DNA of 40,480 nt from Ignavibacteria bacterium. GTDB taxonomy: Bacteria > Bacteroidota > Ignavibacteria > Tepidaquicellales > Tepidaquicellaceae. Below, piece by piece: positions 1 through 8,476 of this stretch. Where the stretch lies: assembly GCA_016873795.1 (NCBI GenBank), contig VGWA01000009.1, positions 1-40,480 of the forward strand, given 5' to 3'. Every line of letters starts with the position of its first letter. The first letter of the stretch is position 1. The translations under genes and the position numbers were made by a program. Below the pieces are notes generated by a model, which was not told where the DNA came from, made no database searches, and worked only from the letters and a program-made list of their open reading frames with translations.

Positions 1-108
1 TTATTGGGGACCATCCGCATTTTTTAATTCGCTTCATTTTGCGGTTTTTATTATTGGCGACTATTCACGGTTACTTTTATTTGCGTCCCTTCGCGGTTTC
101 TTTTTTAA
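1..108. repeat. degenerate ~26-bp tandem repeat (about four units)
   Basis: Four diverged copies of a unit of roughly 24-29 bp follow one another. The best-kept form reads TTTGCGTCCCTTCGCGGTTT, with cores CATCCGCATT, CATTTTGCGGTT, TATTCACGGTT and CTTCGCGGTT, each followed by a T-rich run. A further unit stands alone at 1876-1903. The last unit overlaps the 3' end of the permease gene and encodes its final residues (KETAKGRK). Similar 'GCG-CC-TT-GCGGTT' repeats are scattered in many environmental genomes, but I cannot name a family here. Confidence 0.55.
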
Positions 109-1522
109 TTTTTCTGTTCCATATGAGGTAGAATGGTATTCCAATTAGAACAAGAGCAAGTCCTATTCCTGCGTCACGCGGTTTTTGGATAATTGTTACA
201 ACCACAAGTACTACGCAGAAGATAATAAAAATTATGGGAATATACGGATAACCGAAAACTTTATAAGGCCTTGGTGTATCCGGCATTTTTTTCCTTAGCA
301 CAAAGACTCCAATAGCACCCATTCCGTAGAAAATAAATGCTGCAAAAATCAGCATATCCGTCAGCTGGTCAAAAGTTCCCGAAAGTACAAGTATAGAAGC
401 CCATATTCCCTGAATAATCAGAGCAATATGGGGAGTTCTGAATTTCGAATGACATTTACCAGCCGGGCGGAAAAACAGTTTATCGTTTGCCATGGCGAAA
501 TATATCCTCGAGGAAGCAAGTACCGTGCCGTTTGTTGTTCCGAAAGTAGAAACCATAATAAGTATGGAAATAAAGACTGCTCCGGCAGTTCCGAGGAATT
601 TTCTTATTACCTCAACAGCGATAATGCTATGCGGATTTTCCTTCGAAAGTTTTATTATTTCTTCTACGGGCATAATATACATATATGCAAAATTTGCAAG
701 AAGATATACTACAATTACTATAGCCACACCAAGTATAAGTGATAAAGGTATATTGCGTTTTGGATTTTTTATTTCACCCCCGAGAAACCCGATATTATTC
801 CATCCGTCATAGGGCCAGAGGGCTGCAAGCATAGCAGCAAACATAGCACCGAATAATCCGAGAGATGTATTATATTGAAAATTATCCGCTTCGAGTACCG
901 GCGATACATTGGATATTTGTCCGTCACTGATTGTGAAGGCGAAGAACACAATAAGAACAATGCCGAGTGTTTTTAAAACAGTAAAAAAATTGTTCAGATA
1001 TCCGCCGAATATAACACCGAAGTAATTTACAATTGTGAGAAAAAGTATTGTTATTATTGTAAGTCCTTTTACACCAAAATTATGCAGCGGTGTGAAAATA
1101 CCGAAAAGAGAGAAACTATCCAGATTCCGACTAAGGTGTGGTAACGGAAAGACCGCGTTTACAGATTCAGCGAACACATAGGCAATCGAAGATATCGAAG
1201 CGGATTGGATAACCGAAAAGCACGACCATCCGAAGAGGAATGCGAATGCTTTGCCGTACATTTCTTTAAAATATACATATTGTCCGCCAGGTTCAGCGAT
1301 AAGTCCTGCAACTTCTGCATTTGTAGCAGCACCGAAAAGTGTGATAATTCCCGGTATGAGCCAGCACAGCAGAATTAATCCCGCAGAGCCGAGTTCAGAA
1401 GACATTGGTGCGATTTTTTTAAATACACCGGAACCAATCATTGAGCTGACGACTATTAAAATTGCGGTAAAAAGACCAAGGCGGGTCAGTAATCCTGAAC
1501 GATGGGTTTCAATATTTTTCAA
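77..1522 (-). CDS. APC-superfamily amino acid permease
   Basis: Inner-membrane amino acid transporter of the APC superfamily, closest in pattern to the LAT/SteT-type exchangers. The 481-residue protein has about 12 hydrophobic segments. The first carries the GSGVF substrate-backbone motif at residues 30-34, and the family signature YDGWNNIGFLGGEIKNP begins near residue 237. It starts at TTG: an in-frame TGA lies five codons upstream and no ATG or GTG is available before transmembrane segment 1. No Shine-Dalgarno sequence is evident. The last eight codons fall within the degenerate tandem repeat at the window's left edge, so the natural C-terminus may have been replaced or extended by repeat DNA. 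The gene stands alone on the minus strand. Substrate cannot be assigned; class call is firm. Confidence 0.9.
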   Translation of the reverse strand: MKNIETHRSGLLTRLGLFTAILIVVSSMIGSGVFKKIAPMSSELGSAGLILLCWLIPGIITLFGAATNAEVAGLIAEPGGQYVYFKEMYGKAFAFLFGWSCFSVIQSASISSIAYVFAESVNAVFPLPHLSRNLDSFSLFGIFTPLHNFGVKGLTIITILFLTIVNYFGVIFGGYLNNFFTVLKTLGIVLIVFFAFTISDGQISNVSPVLEADNFQYNTSLGLFGAMFAAMLAALWPYDGWNNIGFLGGEIKNPKRNIPLSLILGVAIVIVVYLLANFAYMYIMPVEEIIKLSKENPHSIIAVEVIRKFLGTAGAVFISILIMVSTFGTTNGTVLASSRIYFAMANDKLFFRPAGKCHSKFRTPHIALIIQGIWASILVLSGTFDQLTDMLIFAAFIFYGMGAIGVFVLRKKMPDTPRPYKVFGYPYIPIIFIIFCVVLVVVTIIQKPRDAGIGLALVLIGIPFYLIWNRKIKKETAKGRK

Positions 1523-1546
1523 TACTATGTAGTTTCAGTTAAAAAT

Positions 1547-1582
1547 CCTAACTTTAGTCCTGACTTTAGTCTTGACTTCAGT
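1547..1582 (+). repeat. three tandem 12-bp units of the dispersed GACTTTAGTC repeat
   Basis: The units are CCTAACTTTAGT, CCTGACTTTAGT and CTTGACTTCAGT, placed end to end. The middle unit is the exact reverse complement of ACTAAAGTCAGG, found at 1983, 11542, 12250, 12791 and 28475. The core GACTTTAGTC can fold as a GACT/AGTC hairpin tip. This is the only place where copies lie in this orientation and in strict tandem. Confidence 0.75.
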
Positions 1583-1779
1583 TAAGTTCAGACAATATAT
1601 AAGAAATATTAAATAGTAAATAGTAAAAAAAACAGTAAATTTCCTTTACAAAGGCTAATGTTTTATTCACTACTTAACAAATAGTTAGAATACAGCCAAT
1701 GATTTCAGAGGCTGTGTGAAAATTTCAAATCAAGCATTTTGTCATTCCCGCCCCGCCCTGTCGGAGAAGGAAGTGAAGA

Positions 1780-1828
1780 TTAAAAGGTTAAAAGGTTTAA
1801 TGGTTAATAAGTTAAAAGGTTAAATAGT
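1780..1828. repeat. low-complexity TTAAAAGGTT run
   Basis: Imperfect repeats of ATTAAAAGG, TTAAAAGG, TTTAATGG, TTAATAAG and TTAAAAGG with a period of 8-10 bp. No coding potential is visible. It sits in the middle of the repeat-rich gap. Confidence 0.5.
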
Positions 1829-1875
1829 AAAAATTATGGAATGAGAAAAAGTGGAATATATTCTAAAAGTGTTTT

Positions 1876-1903
1876 TTTGTCTGCCTTAGCGGATTTTTTA
1901 TTA
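1876..1903. repeat. isolated unit of the ~26-bp degenerate repeat
   Basis: TTTGTCTGCCTTAGCGGATT followed by a T-rich run aligns with the consensus of the array at 1-108 (TTTGCGTCCCTTCGCGGTTT). It shows the repeat is dispersed as well as tandem. Confidence 0.45.
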
Positions 1904-1976
1904 TAAATAAAATACATATTTTCTGTAAGATTAAATTATTGACCTGATTGAATCCTGATGAATAAACAAAACAAAA

Positions 1977-1994
1977 ATCCTAACTAAAGTCAGG
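1977..1994 (+). repeat. dispersed 18-bp repeat, ATCCTAACTAAAGTCAGG
   Basis: Taken here as the reference copy. The intergenic copy at 12785-12802 differs at one position. The two copies inside ligA (11536-11553, 12244-12261) differ at two each. It is followed by AAGGCAGGCAGG. Confidence 0.7.
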
Positions 1995-2067
1995 AAGGCA
2001 GGCAGGTTAGTAAGAATAATCTGCAAACAATAAATTGTAAAATTTTTTAAAAATAAATTGTAATATT

Positions 2068-3951
2068 ATGAAACATCTGATTTTATTTTTCATGGTTGTT
2101 TTGTTTACTGTTAATCAATCCGACGCATTTTATATATGGCAGGATTTTGAGAATCCTTCTTTTCCTCCGGCCGGATGGACAATTAACACAACCAATTACA
2201 TAGACTGGGAATGGTCAATAAGATGCAGCGGATACGGTTTAGGGTACGGAGCAGCAAAGGCAAATTTCAATGATGCACAAACAGGAATAACATTTGATTT
2301 GATTACTCCTTTATTTACTTCCTCCACAGCAGGGGATTCCTTATGGTTTGATCACGCATACGCCACATACGGTTCATCTAATGATCAGTTAATCATTTAT
2401 TACTCAACGAACGGTGGTACAAACTGGACAATATTAATATCATTAAACGGCGGGGCTTCAGGTCCGCTTGTAACTGCACCTGCAACAGGTGTCCCTTTTG
2501 TACCTACTAATACCCAGTGGGCAACGAAGAAATACAGTCTGCCGATTGGTACCAACAAGGTCAAATTTACTGCTATATCAGCTCTTGGTAACAATTTATT
2601 TCTCGATAACATAAAACTCGGGACTGCTTATAGTAATGATGTCGGGGCAACCGGAATAACAAGATATAATAAAGCAATAACACCGGGAACTATAGATACA
2701 CCCAGGGTATATGTAAGGAATTTCGGTACAACAGCACAATCATTTCCACTGACATTAATTATATCTCCCGGTACATATTCACAAACTCAGAATATAACAA
2801 ATCTTGCTCCGGGAGCATCAGAACTTGTAATATTTCCTCATTGGACAGCGGTAACCGAAGGAAATTATGCATACACAGCATATTCATCACTAAGCGGTGA
2901 CCAGAATATTTCGAATGATACAATACAAAGTATTTTTTCTGTTACCTCCAACCCGAGAAATATGTTGATGGAATATTGCACCGGAACATGGTGTCAATGG
3001 TGTCCCTGCGGAAAAACGGCAATACTTGACCTCGAAAGTTACTTTCTGAATACAGTTGTACTTGCTTATCACGGCGGTTCTTCGTCTGACCCGTTCATAA
3101 ACTTTAACGGGAATAATATTATTTCTCTTCTCGGAATGAGCGCCTATCCAACAGGTACTCCCGACCGCACCAATTATCCAAATGCATACATTTGTGCAAG
3201 TGCATTCTTTGAGACATCTTTTACAAGATATTTAAACAGTCCATCTTCGCCTGTCAGGATAGAAATTATTACACAGAATTACAATCCGTCAACAAGACTA
3301 CTGAATGTAGTATTAAACTTAACCGCACTGGAAAACTTAACGGGTCAATTTAAAATTAATTACGTAATAACCGAAGACAATCTCGTTTATAACCAGAGCG
3401 GAAACAGTTACTGTACGGGAGGTTCAAGTTATGTGCATAAATGGGTAGTGAGAAATATGATAAATAGTGCAGCAGGGGAGAATGTTAATTCGGGAGGAGT
3501 ATGGAACAGCGGGCAGGTAATATCAAAAACATTTTCAACAACCATTAATTCATCATGGGTTGAAAATAACTGTTTGTTAAAAATATTTGTTTACAAGGAA
3601 ACATCACCGTTATATCGTGCCGAGGTTCAGCAGTCAATGGAAACAGGAGTAACATTAACAGGGATATACGAGCCTCAGGAAACACCGTTGAAGTACGAGT
3701 TGATGCAAAATTATCCTAATCCGTTTAATCCGATTACAAACATTAAATTTGCAATCGCAAAAGACGGGTATGCAAGTTTGAAAATTTACGACATAACCGG
3801 GAAACTTATTTCGACATATTTAAACGAGTATGTAAAAGCAGGATATTATAATGCGGAATTTAACGGGAGCGGACTTGCAAGCGGAACATATTTTTATACT
3901 TTAAAATCGGGCGATTTTTCCGAAACAAAATCAATGATATTAATTAAATAA
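2068..3951 (+). CDS. T9SS-exported Omp28-like protein with thioredoxin-like motif
   Basis: Secreted or surface protein of unknown exact role. A signal peptide covers residues 1-20 (MKHLILFF...SDA). Residues 22-190 look like a choice-of-anchor/MAM-type beta-sandwich (WQDFENPSFPPAGW ... DNIKLG). Residues 297-400 resemble the thioredoxin-like core of Omp28 proteins, with CTGTWCQWCPCG at 304-315 where the family usually has WCGWC. The last ~88 residues are a type A T9SS sorting domain (QNYPNPFNP ... LASGTYFYTLKSGDF). The start is ATG with no strong Shine-Dalgarno sequence, as is common in Bacteroidota. The next gene follows after 12 bp on the same strand, probably in one transcript. The architecture is clear; the redox function is inferred from the CxxC motif only. 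Confidence 0.85.
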   Translation: MKHLILFFMVVLFTVNQSDAFYIWQDFENPSFPPAGWTINTTNYIDWEWSIRCSGYGLGYGAAKANFNDAQTGITFDLITPLFTSSTAGDSLWFDHAYATYGSSNDQLIIYYSTNGGTNWTILISLNGGASGPLVTAPATGVPFVPTNTQWATKKYSLPIGTNKVKFTAISALGNNLFLDNIKLGTAYSNDVGATGITRYNKAITPGTIDTPRVYVRNFGTTAQSFPLTLIISPGTYSQTQNITNLAPGASELVIFPHWTAVTEGNYAYTAYSSLSGDQNISNDTIQSIFSVTSNPRNMLMEYCTGTWCQWCPCGKTAILDLESYFLNTVVLAYHGGSSSDPFINFNGNNIISLLGMSAYPTGTPDRTNYPNAYICASAFFETSFTRYLNSPSSPVRIEIITQNYNPSTRLLNVVLNLTALENLTGQFKINYVITEDNLVYNQSGNSYCTGGSSYVHKWVVRNMINSAAGENVNSGGVWNSGQVISKTFSTTINSSWVENNCLLKIFVYKETSPLYRAEVQQSMETGVTLTGIYEPQETPLKYELMQNYPNPFNPITNIKFAIAKDGYASLKIYDITGKLISTYLNEYVKAGYYNAEFNGSGLASGTYFYTLKSGDFSETKSMILIK

Positions 3952-3963
3952 GGAGCATCAATT

Positions 3964-4365
3964 ATGAAACAGATGCTTATAGCAGTACTTTTTTTCCTTT
4001 TATATACAGCGAGCGGTTACCCGGATAAAGTATATAAAGAGTATTCACAAAATACCGATACATTAAAAACAGAACTCAGAGGTGAAATAATCTCTAAAAA
4101 AGGAAAAACAGTTAAGATTCAGGTTACAGATGTTCAGGAATACCCTGTATCCGGTATAAAGGGAACGATGTCAAAATACTTCGAATCGAATTTTCTGGGG
4201 ATTAAAACTACAGGGTGGCTGGAAACAGGAGAGATGGAAGTGATAAGCGTAAGTGACGATATTATAGAGTTTAAATTGTTGAAAGAGCTAAGTAAGATAA
4301 AAGTAAACAATAAAAAGGAAAACCAATTCGAGAGCGGAACAATAGTTAAATTTGTCTGGGATTAG
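3964..4365 (+). CDS. small exported protein, unrecognised family
   Basis: A 133-residue protein with a hydrophobic N-terminal signal (MKQMLIAVLFFLLYTASG) and no lipobox cysteine. The mature part is short, charged and probably beta-rich; I recognise no domain. A good Shine-Dalgarno sequence (AAGGAG, 3951-3956, overlapping the upstream stop) lies eight bases before the ATG, so its translation is coupled to the Omp28-like gene. The pairing suggests an accessory role for that secreted protein, but nothing in the sequence shows what it does. Confidence 0.75.
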   Translation: MKQMLIAVLFFLLYTASGYPDKVYKEYSQNTDTLKTELRGEIISKKGKTVKIQVTDVQEYPVSGIKGTMSKYFESNFLGIKTTGWLETGEMEVISVSDDIIEFKLLKELSKIKVNNKKENQFESGTIVKFVWD

Positions 4366-4490
4366 AGTTTATTGACCAAGAAATATATTGAATAATTTAC
4401 CATTTTGACAGCCGAACAGATACGGAAATTTGTCCTATTTTTTATTCCTGAAATTTTATAAATTTTTTACAACAATTTTTTTCAGGAGTA

Positions 4491-5780
4491 TTATTCTTTA
4501 TTTTGTTTTACCGGAGGGTCTTCAATCAGGTATTTGAACCTTTCTTCGAATTCCTGAATTTTGAGGTTACCTATTAAAGCAAGACGAGCAACATTTTTTA
4601 CTTCCTCGAAATCTGTCTTCTCTAATCTTATCATATATTTTCTTGCGACCTGATATCCGTCCGAGTCCACGTCAACCTCTCTTGTTCCTATTCGACCGTC
4701 TTCGCCGATAATATCTTTAAACTTTATTGGAATTAAATGTCCTTTGTCAACCGTAACAATCGCCCCGCTGTTTCCCGAAAGAAGATATCTCACCGCTGCA
4801 TAACCAAGGTCCTGCGTATATTCACAATCAAACGGTATAGGACGTGCACATCTTAACTCGTAACCGATATCTTTATTAACTATTGTAATATTGATTCCTC
4901 TCTCGCGAAATCTTCTTCTTACTTCATCTTTTGTTATTCTGCCGATATCGATTTCCGATAATCGTATATTTCCGTGTGAATCTTTTTCAAGATTAACAAA
5001 CGGATGATTTCTGAGTTCTTCCTGGTCAATTCTTGTAATAATGCCTTCAGCGAGAATGGCAACACCGTACGGATGTCCCTGAGCCATTCTCTTAATTATT
5101 GATGCTTCGAGTATATCGCATACAGTTTCAAAGCTGATAATTTTATCTCTGAATTCTTCTCCGATAATAGTCAGAGTTGCACCTGCAGCTTTACCTATTC
5201 CGAGTGCCAGATGACCTGCTTTCCGTCCCATCGAGACTACATAATACCACCTCTTTGTTGTCTGAGCATCGACCATAAGAGACTGAACAATTTTTACGCC
5301 GAAATCTCTTGCTGTCTGATAACCAAAGGTCGGCATATTTCCGGGCAGAGGTAAATCGTTATCAATTGTTTTTGGTACATGGGCAACTTCAATTTGACCA
5401 GAAGCAAGCTGGTCAATCCGGTATGCAGTTGTGGCTGTATCGTCTCCGCCTATTGTTACAAGATAATCAACTGAAAGTTGTGTAAGTGCTTTTATTGTCG
5501 CTTCGAGTTTTTCTTTTTTGTCTGCCGGATTTTCTCTGGATGTACGCAGCAGACTGCCGCCGCTGAAATGTATTCTTGAGACGTCTTCAATTCTGAGTTC
5601 TCTTACATGCGAATGGTCGCCCTTTACGAGCCACTCGAATCCGTCATAAACACCGATAACGTTGAGTCCGGAGTTTATTGCCTCAATTGTTACAGAACGG
5701 ACAACACCGTTTATTCCCGGTGCGGGTCCGCCGCCGACACATATTGCTAAAGTTTTCTTTCTATAATGTTCTTCCGGCAT
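4491..5780 (-). CDS. pfp: phosphofructokinase, pyrophosphate-dependent type
   Basis: Phosphorylates fructose 6-phosphate to fructose 1,6-bisphosphate in glycolysis. Residues 16-22 (GGGPAPG) form the phosphate-donor loop. The decisive positions are GGDD at 111-114, where ATP enzymes have GGDG, and PKTIDND at 136-142, where ATP enzymes have PGTIDND. Both are the established marks of the PPi-dependent, reversible form. MGR at 184-186 is the substrate-binding motif. At 429 residues it is longer than the 320-residue E. coli enzyme, as usual for PPi-PFKs. The start is ATG. It is the last minus-strand gene before the convergent Omp28 unit and sits 255 bp below the membrane protein gene, so it probably has its own promoter. 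The donor assignment rests on motifs only. Confidence 0.9.
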   Translation of the reverse strand: MPEEHYRKKTLAICVGGGPAPGINGVVRSVTIEAINSGLNVIGVYDGFEWLVKGDHSHVRELRIEDVSRIHFSGGSLLRTSRENPADKKEKLEATIKALTQLSVDYLVTIGGDDTATTAYRIDQLASGQIEVAHVPKTIDNDLPLPGNMPTFGYQTARDFGVKIVQSLMVDAQTTKRWYYVVSMGRKAGHLALGIGKAAGATLTIIGEEFRDKIISFETVCDILEASIIKRMAQGHPYGVAILAEGIITRIDQEELRNHPFVNLEKDSHGNIRLSEIDIGRITKDEVRRRFRERGINITIVNKDIGYELRCARPIPFDCEYTQDLGYAAVRYLLSGNSGAIVTVDKGHLIPIKFKDIIGEDGRIGTREVDVDSDGYQVARKYMIRLEKTDFEEVKNVARLALIGNLKIQEFEERFKYLIEDPPVKQNKE

Positions 5781-6035
5781 ATTTTTCGCAATTTAATTTC
5801 TTAATTATCACAGTTTTAACTCCCTGTGCTGGATTCAACAGTACCTGCTATTTGCTTTATCCGATTACCTCCGGTAAATCATAAATCGGTAAAATTACAG
5901 CAGAAATTAATCGAAATAACGTGTATATACAAAAATAAAGTTATCGATTTCAATTTACAAGTTACAACAATCGTCATCTAATCCAGAAAACCTACAATTG
6001 AAAAAATGTTACTGTTTTTCAAAAATTTTCCGTTT

Positions 6036-8474
6036 TTAATCATATTTTTTCAATATTATAAACATAGCAAAAATATAAAGCATTCCCGGAATTATAAAAA
6101 CGGCTTTAAAACCGATTGTCATAGCCAGAATCATTGTTAATACCGTACCCGCAACAGAAAAGAATCCATTAACAGCCCAAGCATAGGCAATTTGGCGTTT
6201 TTGCTCTTCTTTATAGAGCGATAAAGCTGTTGGAAAAGGCATCCCCATAAAAAATCCGATTGGGAACACTATTATGACGGTTAAAATTATTCTCCAGATA
6301 ATGTGAAAACGCACAAATGAATTAAAAAGAACAGGGGTTAGCAGACCCGTCATTACAACAAGAAAAACAATAAGCATAAAGACCATTAATATTCTGCTCT
6401 TGTTTTCACCGATAATTTTTTTTGAAGAAATACTACCGAGCCCGGAGGCAATTAACATCGCTGAAATAACCGCAAGCATAGTGTAAACCGGTTGACCAAG
6501 AAGCAGTGTAAATTTCTGGATTAAAGCAATTTGTACCATTATGTAACCGAGTCCAATTGATGCAAAATATAATATATTAACAGGAGATTTCCTGTAGTTT
6601 TTTTCTTTTTTTATAAATCTTAAAGGAATCAGCAACAGTACACCTGCAATAATTACAGTCTGAATGAAAATGATAATTAAAGTGACTTCGGCAATCGGTC
6701 TTTCTTTTAGAGCAAGAATTCCTTTTTCATTTTGGGAAAAGATTTCTTTTATTTGTTCAAGGCTTATATTGCGAAATCCTACCGATTCATCGAAGAAAGG
6801 TTTGTTATCCGTTGCAGGATTGATGCTGTATGGATAGGATGCAATAATTTGATTAATATCTTCAAGCTCAACTATATCTTTATAAATACCATCCTGTTTT
6901 ATTATTGGGTCATAAAGAATTTCCAGACCAAGAGAACCGATTTCATTGTATAGATTATTCATTTCGCTTTCTGTTAAGCCGCTTTTTTTGTAGATAATTC
7001 CCGAAAGAAAACTTTTTTCTGTCTCGAATACATTTACAGGTCTTCTGAATACGGCTATGCATTTATCGAAATTAATTGTTGTAGAGCCTGTTTCTGGCCC
7101 GGGTAAAATATCTTTATGTACTTCTTTTAATGTTGCTGTTAATTTAGGCAGCTGTGTTTCCGGTCTTGAAACGTATAATATTCCGTTATTACTCAGGTGA
7201 TTGATATATTCCGTTACGGCTTCTTTTGTAAGTATATAGTTTTCAACCATAGACATAGAGCCGTTTGATACTGCCGATGAAGATATTGTATGTGCAGAAA
7301 TAATCACATCGTAGTTTTGTGTATCTCTTCTTATTACCGACCTGGCATCATCGGTGATAATTTCTACGTCTTTATTATTCTTAATAAGCGGACCTGTCCA
7401 GTAAGCAAATTTTTCGCTGATTAAATCATTTATTAACCCGTTTATTTCAACACCTTTTACCTTGTGAGCGCCGTGATGAAGAGCCGTAAGAACTTCTCCT
7501 CCGCCAGCGGAACCTATAATGAAAACTTTTTCAGGTTTATTTTCGGAGATGAAAGCAAGATTTGATAAATCAGCGGGTTTATTCTGCGGCGGTAACGACT
7601 TGACGTTTGGTATTGTTGTGGTTGCGTTGCCCTCGTCAATAACCGCAAGCAGTACGTTATAACCGTCGGGAGAATCTTCCTGTTCTCTCATTACGTCAAT
7701 TTTTGAAATTGTGTTCCATCCGCTGAATAAATTAAGGTTTGGATTTTGTTTTATGTAATTGGCATAGATTTTATTAGGAGTAGGATTGACAGGCAAAGAA
7801 CTGTCAATGTTGAAAATTATTATAATATTCAAAATCAACATTGCGAATCCGCCGAGTCGGACTATTCCGATTTTTCTGTTTTTACTAAGTTTTTCGGCAG
7901 AAAAAATTGTGACAAGAAAAGCAATTGCCGATGCAATTGCAACCGTTCCGTTTCCGCCTAACAACGGTATAAAGACCGTAAAAAAGAAACAGGAAATTCC
8001 TGCTCCGAGTAAATCAAAAAAATACAGTTTATGAATTTCATTTTTAAACTTTGCTAACAGATACGAAATTATCAAACCTGCAAAAAAGAAAGGTAAAGTG
8101 ATGAGAATATAATAAAGAGGAAGATACAGAATTTGTATTTTTTCAAACAAAAGACTGAAAGGATCAAACGGGATTTTATTAATCATCCAGAATGATAATA
8201 AGATACTTATTCCGTACAACAGTGATAAAAAAGGTAATATTTTTTCAGATTCAGTATTCAGTATTTTTCTAAACAGAGCCAGCACAATCCCGCTTATTCC
8301 CAGTCCGAGCATTGCAACACTGATTACAAGAAAGGCAAAATGGTACCAGAGGGTTACAGATAAAACTCTTGTCAATGTGAATTCAAGCAGAAGAGCCGAG
8401 AGCGAGACGGTAAAGATTAAGATGTAATATTTTTTTTGGAATAAGTCTTTTCTAATTACGGAGACAGATTTCAT
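6036..8474 (-). CDS. membrane protein with spermidine-synthase-like domain
   Basis: An 812-residue inner-membrane protein in three parts. About seven transmembrane segments occupy residues 17-225, a soluble Rossmann domain lies at ~250-480, and a further group of transmembrane segments runs from ~590 to the end. The Rossmann domain has the glycine loop GSAGGGEV (321-328) and the following acidic position (KVKGVEIN, E344) of SAM/dcSAM-binding polyamine synthases. The catalytic DSSDP-type motif is absent: after YDVII (388-392) the sequence reads SAHT, then ENY at 411-413. That pattern belongs to the widespread uncharacterised membrane 'spermidine synthase-like' proteins rather than to true spermidine synthase. 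It starts with ATG, 2 bp after kdsA, so it is the third gene of the trmH-kdsA operon. Function unknown. Confidence 0.8.
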   Translation of the reverse strand: MKSVSVIRKDLFQKKYYILIFTVSLSALLLEFTLTRVLSVTLWYHFAFLVISVAMLGLGISGIVLALFRKILNTESEKILPFLSLLYGISILLSFWMINKIPFDPFSLLFEKIQILYLPLYYILITLPFFFAGLIISYLLAKFKNEIHKLYFFDLLGAGISCFFFTVFIPLLGGNGTVAIASAIAFLVTIFSAEKLSKNRKIGIVRLGGFAMLILNIIIIFNIDSSLPVNPTPNKIYANYIKQNPNLNLFSGWNTISKIDVMREQEDSPDGYNVLLAVIDEGNATTTIPNVKSLPPQNKPADLSNLAFISENKPEKVFIIGSAGGGEVLTALHHGAHKVKGVEINGLINDLISEKFAYWTGPLIKNNKDVEIITDDARSVIRRDTQNYDVIISAHTISSSAVSNGSMSMVENYILTKEAVTEYINHLSNNGILYVSRPETQLPKLTATLKEVHKDILPGPETGSTTINFDKCIAVFRRPVNVFETEKSFLSGIIYKKSGLTESEMNNLYNEIGSLGLEILYDPIIKQDGIYKDIVELEDINQIIASYPYSINPATDNKPFFDESVGFRNISLEQIKEIFSQNEKGILALKERPIAEVTLIIIFIQTVIIAGVLLLIPLRFIKKEKNYRKSPVNILYFASIGLGYIMVQIALIQKFTLLLGQPVYTMLAVISAMLIASGLGSISSKKIIGENKSRILMVFMLIVFLVVMTGLLTPVLFNSFVRFHIIWRIILTVIIVFPIGFFMGMPFPTALSLYKEEQKRQIAYAWAVNGFFSVAGTVLTMILAMTIGFKAVFIIPGMLYIFAMFIILKKYD

Positions 8475-8476
8475 TA

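Larger units (their letters stand above)
1523..2067. other. repeat-rich intergenic region, no gene seen
   Basis: This 545-bp gap separates the divergent permease and Omp28-like genes. It holds three tandem 12-bp units (1547-1582), a TTAAAAGG-rich run (1780-1828), a stray copy of the 26-bp repeat (1876-1903) and an inverted-orientation copy of the 12-bp repeat (1977-1994). A short GC-rich island, GTCATTCCCGCCCCGCCCTG, starts at 1741 and stands out against the AT-rich background. AAAAATCCTAACT occurs at both 1541-1553 and 1973-1985, leading into the repeat core in opposite orientations. I found no convincing small reading frame. Confidence 0.6.

Noticed and set aside
1547-1994. CRISPR-like array
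   Set aside because: The repeats are 12-18 bp, partly directly tandem and irregularly spaced, with no regular spacers and no cas genes.
4447-4486. CCTGAAA/TTTCAGG inverted repeat between convergent genes as a terminator
   Set aside because: Seven-base arms around a loop of about 26 A/T-rich bases give a weak structure without a clean T-tract; support is too low to list.
6036-8474. Annotation as spermidine synthase (speE)
   Set aside because: The DSSDP-type catalytic motif is missing and the domain is embedded between transmembrane regions, so only a spermidine-synthase-like fold is supported.
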